The translations under genes were made by a program, and so were the position numbers. Of a stretch of 20,098 nt of DNA, positions 1 through 7,155 are shown piece after piece (the first letter of the stretch is position 1; the number at the start of each line of letters is the position of its first letter). The DNA is from Planctomycetaceae bacterium (GTDB lineage Bacteria; Planctomycetota; Planctomycetia; Pirellulales; Thermoguttaceae), in the NCBI GenBank assembly GCA_004556055.1, contig SFIW01000041.1:1-20098 (forward strand), read 5' to 3'. The notes beneath the pieces are model-generated. The model had not been told where the DNA came from. It saw only the letters and a program-made list of their open reading frames with translations, and ran no database searches.

Positions 1-981
1 AACGTTCTCGATCGATCCGTCGGCGCCGACAAGTTTCGTCACGCCCCCATCCGCGCACGGCTTGAAGCTCTCGCCCCTGCCCCATTTCGCGGAAAGATCA
101 GACCAATTCCCTGACTGAGGGCGATATTCGTAGACAAGAACGCCGTCGTGTCCTTCATATACGAAGTCGCATGAATCGCCGTAAAAATGCGTCGCGGGTT
201 TGATAAGTTGTCGCGCCGAATCTGGCAGAATCGTATCGGGAGTCGTCGGAAATGGCAGACGTCCTTCCCCGGCGTTGACGCCTAACGGTTGACCTTCAAA
301 GAGATCGATACCCGGTTTGGCGCGTAATTTAAATTCCAGCGGCTTTCGCTCTTCTTTAAAGACGCAGAAGGAATCGAAATAAAGAACGCTGTCTTGGAAG
401 CTCGATCCGTTTCTCACGCGCAAACCGGCGAACTGCGCGCCGTCTTTCATCGCGTCGCGCACGTTTTGCGGAATATTCATATAACACAAAAACCATTCTC
501 GCCAATTGACATAAGCGAGATTGACTTCATACTCGTTCCCCTTCGAATCGCGCAGGAGCGCAAAGACGTTGACGCGCGGCGTCTCCGGAGGGTTGACCCA
601 CATCCAGTTGTTTCCGTAGATCCAGCAGGAGCAGAAATCGGCGTCGGCGGGAACGTCGATCGGCTTCGGAGGACGCATGGTGACGACGTAAGGAGACGAC
701 GCGCCGCGTTTCGCGCGATACGTCAATTTGGCGACGTACGTTCCGTACATCTGTTCTTCGCGCGAGCGTTCAAAGGTCGCCTCGGAGTTCTCCGTTTCGA
801 CGGTCCATCCGTCGAGAGATTCGAAATCGACAATTGGATCGCGAACCTCTTCCGTTCGGTTAGCCCAAACCATTTCGTAAGGTCGTTCGCCGACTTTTTC
901 CTGTTCCTGGGCGACGGCCAAAGGCGTGGTCAAGGCGAGAAGGAACGCCGCGCACGCCCATCGTTTTAATCGTCGACTCAT
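1..981 (-). CDS. Secreted protein of unknown function, truncated by left window edge
   Basis: The reading frame stays open from an ATG at 981 to the window edge, giving at least 327 residues without a stop. A strong GAGGAGG Shine-Dalgarno lies about 8 bases before the ATG. The protein starts with a clear signal peptide: MSRR basic end, hydrophobic AAFLLALTTPLAVA, likely cut after AVA before QEQEK, so it is exported. The next ~200 residues (DFESLDGWTVET..., VNVFALLRDSKGNEYEVNL..., VLYFDSFCVFKEE) have the look of a galactose-binding-like beta-sandwich as in carbohydrate-binding modules; this is a pattern judgement, not a family match. The C-terminal part seen here (YEYRPQSGNWSDLSAKWGRG) is not recognised. 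The rest of the gene, possibly a catalytic domain, is outside the window. A terminator at 1019-1055 separates it from the upstream gene, so it probably has its own promoter, which I could not place. Confidence 0.85.
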   Translation of the reverse strand, partial: MSRRLKRWACAAFLLALTTPLAVAQEQEKVGERPYEMVWANRTEEVRDPIVDFESLDGWTVETENSEATFERSREEQMYGTYVAKLTYRAKRGASSPYVVTMRPPKPIDVPADADFCSCWIYGNNWMWVNPPETPRVNVFALLRDSKGNEYEVNLAYVNWREWFLCYMNIPQNVRDAMKDGAQFAGLRVRNGSSFQDSVLYFDSFCVFKEERKPLEFKLRAKPGIDLFEGQPLGVNAGEGRLPFPTTPDTILPDSARQLIKPATHFYGDSCDFVYEGHDGVLVYEYRPQSGNWSDLSAKWGRGESFKPCADGGVTKLVGADGSIENV

Positions 982-1018
982 GAAAAAACCTCCTCTAAGA
1001 CGCTGATTATCAGTATTG

Positions 1019-1055
1019 AAAAAGACGCGCACTCTCCTTCGAGACTCAGCGCGTC
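1019..1055 (-). terminator. Rho-independent terminator after the 1080-1940 gene
   Basis: Read on the minus strand, GACGCGC (1055-1049) pairs with GCGCGTC (1030-1024), with a further short TCTC/GAGA pairing in the loop, followed by TTTTTC. It sits just after the stop of the minus-strand gene 1080-1940 and before the left-edge gene. Confidence 0.75.
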
Positions 1056-1079
1056 CTAGCGAACAAACAAAGAAAAAGA

Positions 1080-1940
1080 TTACAACTTTTTAATCGAGTT
1101 AATCATCGCAAAGAGCGAAACGCCGCAAATAAACGTTGCAATCGCGGGGAGCGGACCGTAATTACTTCCGACAATAGCGACGAGAAATATGAGAAAGAGA
1201 ATCCCGCCGCCCCCCTTCTTCTTTGCAACGGGCGCCGATTGTTCCTCCAGGAAGATTTCCGGCTCTTCCTCTGCGGGAAGGATCGGCTTGCCCGTCTGAG
1301 GATCGAAACGTCTTTCCGGATTTTTATTTCTCAGCGCTTCGATTTGTCGCGTCCAATTGGGATCTAGCGGCTTGCCCGTGACGGAATCGAATCGCGGCGC
1401 GGGCTTCTTTTCGCTCCGCGCCGCAGTCGCGGAGGGAGAGTTCGTCTCTATGAAACGCGGCGTTTCCTGATCGGTCGTCGGAGCCGTTTTCGCCGCGACA
1501 GGCTTCGGCGCGGGTTTAGTCGCGGTCTGCGACGTAGGCGACGCGGCGGGTTTTGGAGTCGGTTTGCCGACGTTAGGCGCCGCAGCGGGCTTTGGAATCG
1601 GTTTGGGAGTCGGTTTAGAGGGAGGAGCGGGCTGGACGCGCGATTTTTGCGGCGGCGGCGTCGACTCTGTAGCAAAGCGGGACGCGTCCGGATCGCGCGG
1701 TCTTGGAGGAAGTTCCTTACCGCGCTTCACTTGGCGCTCGATCTCTGCGTTGAAATCATCGACTCCAGCGTCGGGGCTCGTCTGCCGTTCGCCGCCGCGC
1801 GCCTCAAAAGACGCGAGAAAATCGTCTAACGTCGTCGTTTCAAGTCGCGTAGGAACGAATTTTCCTTGCTGCGACAAGCGCTCAAGTTCCTCCTTCTTCT
1901 CCTCAATTTCGCCATGAGGTAATTCACAATCGTCTTTCAT
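1080..1940 (-). CDS. Pro/Ala/Lys-rich protein with C-terminal membrane hairpin, function unknown
   Basis: I place the start at the ATG at 1940 (286 residues). AAGGAG lies 7 bases before it, while the longer frame from a GTG at 1958 would put that Shine-Dalgarno inside the gene. The N-terminal ~80 residues are charged and probably helical (EEKKEELERLSQQGKF). Residues ~90-180 are a low-complexity Pro/Ala/Lys linker (KPTPKPIPKPAAAP). Two copies of a short motif follow, RFDSVTGKPL and RFDPQTGKPI, about 30 residues apart. The C-terminus has two hydrophobic segments (ILFLIFLVAIVGSN and ATFICGVSLFAMI) separated by a short turn, consistent with a membrane hairpin with the long N-terminal part in the cytoplasm. 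No signal peptide is visible. I do not recognise a family. It has its own promoter (1991-2018) and terminator (1019-1055), so it is probably a single-gene unit. Confidence 0.75.
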   Translation of the reverse strand: MKDDCELPHGEIEEKKEELERLSQQGKFVPTRLETTTLDDFLASFEARGGERQTSPDAGVDDFNAEIERQVKRGKELPPRPRDPDASRFATESTPPPQKSRVQPAPPSKPTPKPIPKPAAAPNVGKPTPKPAASPTSQTATKPAPKPVAAKTAPTTDQETPRFIETNSPSATAARSEKKPAPRFDSVTGKPLDPNWTRQIEALRNKNPERRFDPQTGKPILPAEEEPEIFLEEQSAPVAKKKGGGGILFLIFLVAIVGSNYGPLPAIATFICGVSLFAMINSIKKL

Positions 1941-1990
1941 AAGCGGCTCCTTAAACACGACGGCGCGGTCAATACGTAATTACCCTCATA

Positions 1991-2018
1991 AGTATAGGGA
2001 TCGCAACGAATAAATCAA
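1991..2018 (-). promoter_or_regulatory. Sigma70-like promoter for the 1080-1940 gene
   Basis: On the minus strand TTGATT (2018-2013), a 16-base spacer, then TATACT (1996-1991). The -10 lies about 50 bases before the ATG at 1940, in the gap after the ligA stop codon. Confidence 0.6.
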
Positions 2019-2027
2019 GAAATATCG

Positions 2028-4106
2028 CTACTCATTCTTTTCGAGAATCATTGCGTTGAACTCCTCTTCCGTTCGTTGAGGGACGCCAAGTTCGTTCGCT
2101 TTGTCGATCTTATTCTGACCCGGCTTGGCGCCGACAAGGAGAAAGTCCGTTTTCTTCGAAACCGAGGACGTCGCCTTCCCCCCCAAACGCTCGATCGTCT
2201 CTTTAATCTCCACGCGATCGTATCCGTCGAGGGTTCCCGTCACGCAAATCGTTTTACCTTCAAGAGGTCGAGGGGCGCCGTCTTCCGTCGCCGCGTCTTC
2301 AGGGAGTTCCATTTCAAGGCCTTCCGCACGCAATTCCGCGATAATACGAGCGCCGTCGGGCGAATGGAAGAAATGAAAGAGATTTTCCGCCAAGACTTTT
2401 CCAATACCGTCGACGACGGCGAAATCCTCGGCGCGCTCGACGTTCTCGATCCCCTTAAATCCGCGATATTTATTAACAATCGCCTTCGCGGTTTGGACGC
2501 CGACGCCTTGAATAGAAAGCGCGGCGAGAAGTCTGGCAGGCCCCGCCGTTTTGCTCGCGGCGATCGCTTTGATTAACTTTTCTGCGGAACGTTTTTGAAA
2601 TCCTTCGAGATTCAAAAGATCTTCTGTCTTGAGTCGATAGAGATCGGCAAAACTTTTGACAAGGACGCGCGGCTCTTCAAGGAGTCCGACAAGAGAGGGG
2701 GTCGTCAATTTTTCTACGACAGAATCGCCGATTCCGTCGATATCCATCGCGCTCTTCGACCCAAAAAACGCGAGTCTTTCGCGAAATTGAGCGGGACACT
2801 CGGGGTCGGGGCAACGAATGAAAACTCCGTCGGGATCGCGTCGAAGTTCCGCGCCGCAACTGGGACACTTTGATGGAAAGACGTACGGGGGGCGCGGATC
2901 GTCTGGATCGCGTAAATAGGTTTCTACTCGCACGACATGCGGAATAATTTTTCCCGCTTTTTCAACGACGACGACGTCGCCGACGCGAATCCCCAAAGTA
3001 TTTATAACGTCGACGTTGTGGAGACTTGCGCGCGAAACGATCGTCCCGGCGATCTGCGCGGGTTCAAGTTCCGCGACGGGAGTGACGACGCCCGACTTTC
3101 CGACCTGAACGATAATGTCGCGGACGCGCGTCGTCGCTTCGTACTTTTCGAATTTGCACGCGACGATCCATTTCGGGTATTTTGTCGTCGCGCCGATTTC
3201 TTCACGCGCCGCGAAGTCGTCGACTTTTAAGACGATACCGTCCGCTTCGAAATCGAGCTCTTGCATCTTCTCCTGCATCTCGGGGACGTACGCCGCCGCT
3301 TCCTCGAACGTGTCGAAACGTTTGACAAGCGGGGCGGTCGCAAATCCAAAGGAGCGCAACTTCCGCATAAACTCGAAATGCGTCGACGCCACCTCGGCGG
3401 GATCGGCGCCCGTGGAATGGGCGAAAAATCGCAACCTTCTCTCGGAACAAATCTTCGGGTCGCGCTGTTTAATCGTTCCTGCGGTGAGATTTCGGGCGTT
3501 TGCGTAAGGTTTGAAGTCGCGTCCCGTCTCCAGAGCCAAAGCGCGCGCTTCTTCGTTTAGACGGGTCAAATTCGAATTTGTCATGTAGATTTCGCCGCGA
3601 ACTTCCAGAAACGCGGGGGCTTCGTCTGGAAGTCGCAGCGGGACGTCGCGAATCGTTCGGGCGTTGGCGGTGATATCTTCGCCAAAGACGCCGTCGCCGC
3701 GGGTCAAAGCGCGTTTCAATTCGCGATTCTCATAGATTAAGGACGCGGCGATCCCGTCGATTTTGAGTTCGCAAACCCACGCTAAAGGGGCGCTGAAACC
3801 TTTCTGGGCGGTCTGGGCAAATTCTCCGAGTTCCTCTTCGTTGTAGACGTTCGCGATCGAGAGCATCGGGAATTCGTGACGCACGACCTCTCCCTTACCT
3901 TCCAACTTTTCGCCAACGCGTCGCGTGGGGCTCGATTCGCGCGCTAAATCGGGAAATTCGCGTTCAAGCGCCTCCAGACGCTTCATCATGAAATCGTATT
4001 CATGGTCGGGTACGTCGGGAGCCGCCTCGACATAATATAGTTGGTCGCATCGAAGAATTTCACGCGTCAAGCGTTCGATTTCACGTTCGGCTTCGGTTCG
4101 CGTCAT
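2028..4106 (-). CDS. ligA: NAD-dependent DNA ligase LigA
   Basis: This enzyme seals nicks in duplex DNA using NAD+ and serves replication (Okazaki joining) and repair in the cytoplasm. The protein is 692 residues, the normal size. Domains run in the family order: Ia region (YYVEAAPDVPDHEYD, ~24-38), adenylation domain with motif I KIDG and the adenylated lysine at K115, OB fold (~330-400, IIVQVGKSGVVTPVAELEP), a four-cysteine zinc finger (C414, C417, C432, C437), helix-hairpin-helix repeats (~450-590, DIDGIGDSVVEKL and LSIQGVGVQTAKAI) and a C-terminal BRCT domain (~612-692, KTICVTGTL...LGGKATSSVSKKTDFLLVG). Several usually strict motifs are somewhat altered (YANARNLTAGTIKQ, PMLSIANVYNEEEL), but the catalytic lysine and zinc ligands are intact, so I expect an active enzyme. 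It lies 45 bases downstream of the opine-dehydrogenase-like gene and probably shares its promoter. No strong Shine-Dalgarno is visible. Confidence 0.97.
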   Translation of the reverse strand: MTRTEAEREIERLTREILRCDQLYYVEAAPDVPDHEYDFMMKRLEALEREFPDLARESSPTRRVGEKLEGKGEVVRHEFPMLSIANVYNEEELGEFAQTAQKGFSAPLAWVCELKIDGIAASLIYENRELKRALTRGDGVFGEDITANARTIRDVPLRLPDEAPAFLEVRGEIYMTNSNLTRLNEEARALALETGRDFKPYANARNLTAGTIKQRDPKICSERRLRFFAHSTGADPAEVASTHFEFMRKLRSFGFATAPLVKRFDTFEEAAAYVPEMQEKMQELDFEADGIVLKVDDFAAREEIGATTKYPKWIVACKFEKYEATTRVRDIIVQVGKSGVVTPVAELEPAQIAGTIVSRASLHNVDVINTLGIRVGDVVVVEKAGKIIPHVVRVETYLRDPDDPRPPYVFPSKCPSCGAELRRDPDGVFIRCPDPECPAQFRERLAFFGSKSAMDIDGIGDSVVEKLTTPSLVGLLEEPRVLVKSFADLYRLKTEDLLNLEGFQKRSAEKLIKAIAASKTAGPARLLAALSIQGVGVQTAKAIVNKYRGFKGIENVERAEDFAVVDGIGKVLAENLFHFFHSPDGARIIAELRAEGLEMELPEDAATEDGAPRPLEGKTICVTGTLDGYDRVEIKETIERLGGKATSSVSKKTDFLLVGAKPGQNKIDKANELGVPQRTEEEFNAMILEKNE

Positions 4107-4151
4107 AGAAAGCGCTCTAGATCGATTGTAAATAAGTGGGGCGCGTAAGCG

Positions 4152-5240
4152 CTATGCGTTATGAATATTACAGAAGCGTCGCAGCGACGCGGCGGAATCG
4201 AATCCGAGGCAGTCCAGAGATCGAATATTCGCGCGTAAATCGCGTCCCAGGAGGGCGCCCGCGAGGGTAATCGTCGCGTCGGCGACAGGAGTCGGAATCC
4301 CGACGGAGGCGCCCAAAGAGACGAGGAGCCCTAAACCGCAAGGCACGTCTTCCGTGAGATAACGCGTGTCGAGCGCGCTAGGACCTTTCGGGCCGCCGTC
4401 GCGCGCGTACCGTCGGAACGATTCCATCGGCTCGACGTCAGGATCGGGATCGCTACGAAACGCGCAATCTCGCAGATAAGGGGTTGGAAATCCGCCAAAG
4501 GCTTGCTGCACGCGCATCTTCTCGGCGTCGAGCGCGTCGACAAGACGCCATACGGAAGGAGTGAACGCCTCGCGATACATCCAAAAATCGCCGCCGCTAT
4601 ATTCAATACGCGACGCGGAGACGAGACAGCCAAGGGTATGCAAAATGAGATTCGGGTTGCGCAACGCGGAATCGACGACGTTGGCGCGCGCGTACTGATA
4701 CGTGTCGACGAGACGCGACGCGAGCGCGAGCCCTTCGTCGATCGTCGCGGGATCGATAAACCCTAACGCGTTGCGATAATTCTTAAAGCAGACGCGCACG
4801 ACGCCGGGTTCTTCAATCCTAGAGTCGTAAGCGATTGATTCTCCCTCCGCGTATATCGCGCATCGCTCTCCGAGCGCGCGTCGAAAGATTGTCGATCCTA
4901 AGTAACCGGGGGCTACGACGAGCGCTTTCGCGCGAACGTTCGTCGCGCGAAGAGCCGCCGCTACGGCGTTATGCCGCGTCGTTTGCGTAAGAATGAAGAT
5001 CGCGTCGAAATTCTCGGCAAACGCCTCTTGGGGATCGCGCGTCATTTTCCGTAAGGGAACAAAAACCTCGGAACCGTCGACGTCGCGCATCGTCATGCCG
5101 CCTCGACTCCGCGCCGCCTTAAAATGATCCTCGTGAATCGAGTCGGACGTTTTTAACAACGTGACGTCATGCCCTTCAAGGGACGTCTTACAAGCGTACG
5201 CGCTCCCCGCATTCCCTGCGCCAACAACGCAAACCTTCAT
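4152..5240 (-). CDS. Octopine/nopaline (opine) dehydrogenase family protein
   Basis: The start is taken at the ATG at 5240 (362 residues); a GTG three codons earlier is also in frame, and neither has a clear Shine-Dalgarno. The N-terminus is a Rossmann fold with GAGNAG at residues 7-12 and a following acidic/basic beta strand (GHDVTLLKTS), which binds NAD(P). The C-terminal half matches the all-helical substrate domain of the opine dehydrogenase family: NPNLILHTLG (candidate catalytic His ~201) and RYLTEDVPCGLGLLVSLG. Family members reductively join an amino acid and a 2-oxo acid or run the reverse reaction; bacterial homologues also include enzymes of metallophore synthesis. The substrate cannot be read from sequence, and no transporter or nicotianamine-synthase-like gene is adjacent. 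The promoter at 5313-5341 is strong. A CGCGCG/CGCGCG hairpin (5277-5293) lies in the leader. Co-transcription with ligA is likely. Confidence 0.85.
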   Translation of the reverse strand: MKVCVVGAGNAGSAYACKTSLEGHDVTLLKTSDSIHEDHFKAARSRGGMTMRDVDGSEVFVPLRKMTRDPQEAFAENFDAIFILTQTTRHNAVAAALRATNVRAKALVVAPGYLGSTIFRRALGERCAIYAEGESIAYDSRIEEPGVVRVCFKNYRNALGFIDPATIDEGLALASRLVDTYQYARANVVDSALRNPNLILHTLGCLVSASRIEYSGGDFWMYREAFTPSVWRLVDALDAEKMRVQQAFGGFPTPYLRDCAFRSDPDPDVEPMESFRRYARDGGPKGPSALDTRYLTEDVPCGLGLLVSLGASVGIPTPVADATITLAGALLGRDLRANIRSLDCLGFDSAASLRRFCNIHNA

Positions 5241-5312
5241 TTTTACCACACAGTCTTTTTAATCGTCTTCGCGAGACGCGCGCTCCTCGCGCGACTCTAC
5301 ATTTCTAGCGTT

Positions 5313-5341
5313 ATCATATGGAAGAGAGGGAAAAGAGTCAA
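5313..5341 (-). promoter_or_regulatory. Strong sigma70-like promoter for the opine-dehydrogenase/ligA unit
   Basis: On the minus strand TTGACT (5341-5336), exactly 17 bases, then TATGAT (5318-5313). The leader to the ATG at 5240 is about 65 bases and contains a 6-bp hairpin with a CTCCT-type loop at 5277-5293. Confidence 0.75.
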
Positions 5342-5374
5342 GCGCAAAGAAGCCTCCATACGAAAGAAGCTCTA

Positions 5375-5403
5375 CTTTTATTGTACATTTTATCCAGTAT
5401 ACT
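5375..5403 (+). promoter_or_regulatory. Probable promoter of gnd
   Basis: A good -10, TATACT, is at 5398-5403. The -35 17 bases upstream (CTTTTA) is poor. The leader to the gnd ATG would be about 90 bases. This region is divergent from the promoter at 5313-5341, with the two -35 areas some 35 bases apart. Confidence 0.4.
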
Positions 5404-5496
5404 AAACGAAACTATTCAGACGTTCGAGTCGCATTGCGATCGACGTCGACATCAAATACTGACGTTCGCCGCCCCGCGGCAAGCAAGGATATTCCA

Positions 5497-6993
5497 ATGG
5501 CGGAAGAAAAAAAATACGATATCGGTTTGATGGGTCTGGCGGTCATGGGCCAGAATCTCGTTTTAAACATGGTGGATCACGGCTTTGACGTCGCGGTCTT
5601 CAACCGCACGACGAGCAAGGTCGACGATTTCCTCGCGACCCCTGAAGCGCAGTCTAAGGGCGACAAGCTCGTCGGCGCGCACTCTCTCAAAGAGCTAGTT
5701 TCCAAACTCAAGAGTCCGCGAAAAATTATGCTGATGATTAAGTCGAAGGACGCCGTTCCAGCGCCGGAACTCGCGCTCTATCCCGAGAACGCGGCGGTCG
5801 ACGCGGTCATCGCCGAGCTTCTACCTCTGCTCGACAAGGGCGACGTTATCATCGACGGCGGCAACACGCAGTTTAAAGACACCGAACGTCGCACGCAGTA
5901 TCTCCAACAACGCGGGATCCGCTACATCGGAACGGGCGTTTCCGGCGGCGAAGAAGGCGCGCGTCGCGGGCCAAGCATGATGCCTGGCGGCGATCCTGAA
6001 GCGTGGCCTCTCGTCAAGCCAATCTTCCAGGCGATCTCCGCGAAAGTCGGCCCGAATCACGACGTTCCGTGCTGCGATTGGATCGGCGATCGCGGCGCCG
6101 GTCACTACGTCAAGATGGTTCACAACGGCGTCGAATACGGCGACATGCAGCTCATCAGCGACGCGTACTGGATCCTCAAGAACGCGCTGGGGCTCTCCAA
6201 TAAAGAGCTTTATGAAATCTTCGCCGAATGGAATAAGACCGAGCTCGACAGCTACCTCGTAGAAATTACGCGCGATATCTTCACGGTCGACGATCCTGAA
6301 ACGGGGAAGCCGCTCCTCGATCTTATTCTCGACTGCGCGGGCGCAAAAGGCACGGGCAAATGGATGAGCCAGTTGGCGCTCGATCTCGGCGTTCCGAGCA
6401 CGCTCGTGACGGAAGCAGTCTACGCGCGCGCGATCTCCGCGATGAAGTCGCAACGCGTCAACGCGAGCAAGGCGCTCTCGGGCCCCGAAAAGAAATTCGA
6501 AGGAAATCGCGACGAATTCATCGCGCAGGTCAAGCAGGCGCTTTACGCTTCGAAGATCTGTAGCTACGCGCAAGGTTTCGTGCAAATGCAAGCGGCCGCG
6601 AAGGAATACGGTTGGACCTTGGATTGCGGACGCATCGCCCTTCTCTGGCGCGGCGGATGCATCATCCGCGCGGTATTCCTTGAACGCATCAAGGAAGCGT
6701 TCGACAAGAACCCCGCGCTCGAAAACCTCCTCCTCGATCCCTACTTCAAGGCTGCGGTCGAAAACGCGCAAGTCGCTTGGCGCAACGTCGTCAAGACGGC
6801 GATCGAACTCGGCGTCCCGACGCCCGGCTTCACGACCGCGCTCACCTATTACGACAGCCTCCGCTCCGCGTCGCTCCCCGCGAACATGATTCAGGCGCAG
6901 CGCGACTACTTCGGCGCTCACACCTATCTGCGCGTCGACAAACCCGGCGAAGGCCCCTTCCACACCGATTGGATCAACGTTAAGAAGAGCTGA
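5497..6993 (+). CDS. gnd: 6-phosphogluconate dehydrogenase (decarboxylating)
   Basis: This enzyme converts 6-phosphogluconate to ribulose 5-phosphate plus CO2 with reduction of NAD(P)+ in the oxidative pentose phosphate pathway. The start is the ATG at 5497, with AAGGA about 8 bases before it; an in-frame upstream extension lacks conserved sequence. The protein is 498 residues, slightly longer than the usual 470-480. The Rossmann motif GLMGLAVMGQNL is at 10-21. The substrate loop GVSGGEEGARRGPSMMPGG follows, and then the catalytic block HYVKMVHNGVEYGDMQ with K206, H209, N210 and E213, the spacing of K183/H186/N187/E190 in the animal enzyme. The C-terminal tail QRDYFGAHTY...FHTDW is the family signature that completes the partner's active site in the dimer. 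It is a single-gene unit ending at a strong terminator. Confidence 0.97.
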   Translation: MAEEKKYDIGLMGLAVMGQNLVLNMVDHGFDVAVFNRTTSKVDDFLATPEAQSKGDKLVGAHSLKELVSKLKSPRKIMLMIKSKDAVPAPELALYPENAAVDAVIAELLPLLDKGDVIIDGGNTQFKDTERRTQYLQQRGIRYIGTGVSGGEEGARRGPSMMPGGDPEAWPLVKPIFQAISAKVGPNHDVPCCDWIGDRGAGHYVKMVHNGVEYGDMQLISDAYWILKNALGLSNKELYEIFAEWNKTELDSYLVEITRDIFTVDDPETGKPLLDLILDCAGAKGTGKWMSQLALDLGVPSTLVTEAVYARAISAMKSQRVNASKALSGPEKKFEGNRDEFIAQVKQALYASKICSYAQGFVQMQAAAKEYGWTLDCGRIALLWRGGCIIRAVFLERIKEAFDKNPALENLLLDPYFKAAVENAQVAWRNVVKTAIELGVPTPGFTTALTYYDSLRSASLPANMIQAQRDYFGAHTYLRVDKPGEGPFHTDWINVKKS

Positions 6994-7026
6994 TCTTAGC
7001 CGATAATTCGCGCTTAAAGAAAAGAG

Positions 7027-7053
7027 CCTCGACGTTCGCGTCGAGGTTTTTTT
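7027..7053 (+). terminator. Rho-independent terminator of gnd
   Basis: CCTCGACG (7027-7034), TTCG tetraloop, CGTCGAGG (7039-7046), then seven T. Perfect 8-bp stem, 34 bases after the gnd stop codon. Confidence 0.93.
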
Positions 7054-7092
7054 ATGCGCTCGTCGTTTAGCAAAAGAGTCGAGCATAACTCG

Positions 7093-7128
7093 ACAAATAA
7101 AAAACGCCCTGCATAGAACAGGGCGTTT
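7093..7128 (-). terminator. Rho-independent terminator of the DUF1598-like gene
   Basis: A perfect 10-bp inverted repeat pairs AAACGCCCTG (7102-7111) with CAGGGCGTTT (7119-7128), loop of 7. On the minus strand it is followed by TTTTTTATTT. It lies about 28 bases after the minus-strand stop at 7156. On the plus strand the tail is only CTTTTA, so it may act weakly as a second gnd terminator. Confidence 0.9.
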
Positions 7129-7155
7129 CTTTTATTCAGAGAAATTCAGAATCGC

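Noticed and set aside
5821..7086. 421-codon open frame on the minus strand opposite gnd
   Set aside because: It lies entirely opposite a well-conserved enzyme and its two terminators. Long antisense frames arise from the heavy GCG/CGC/GAC/TCG codon use here. It has no ribosome binding site or recognisable domain.
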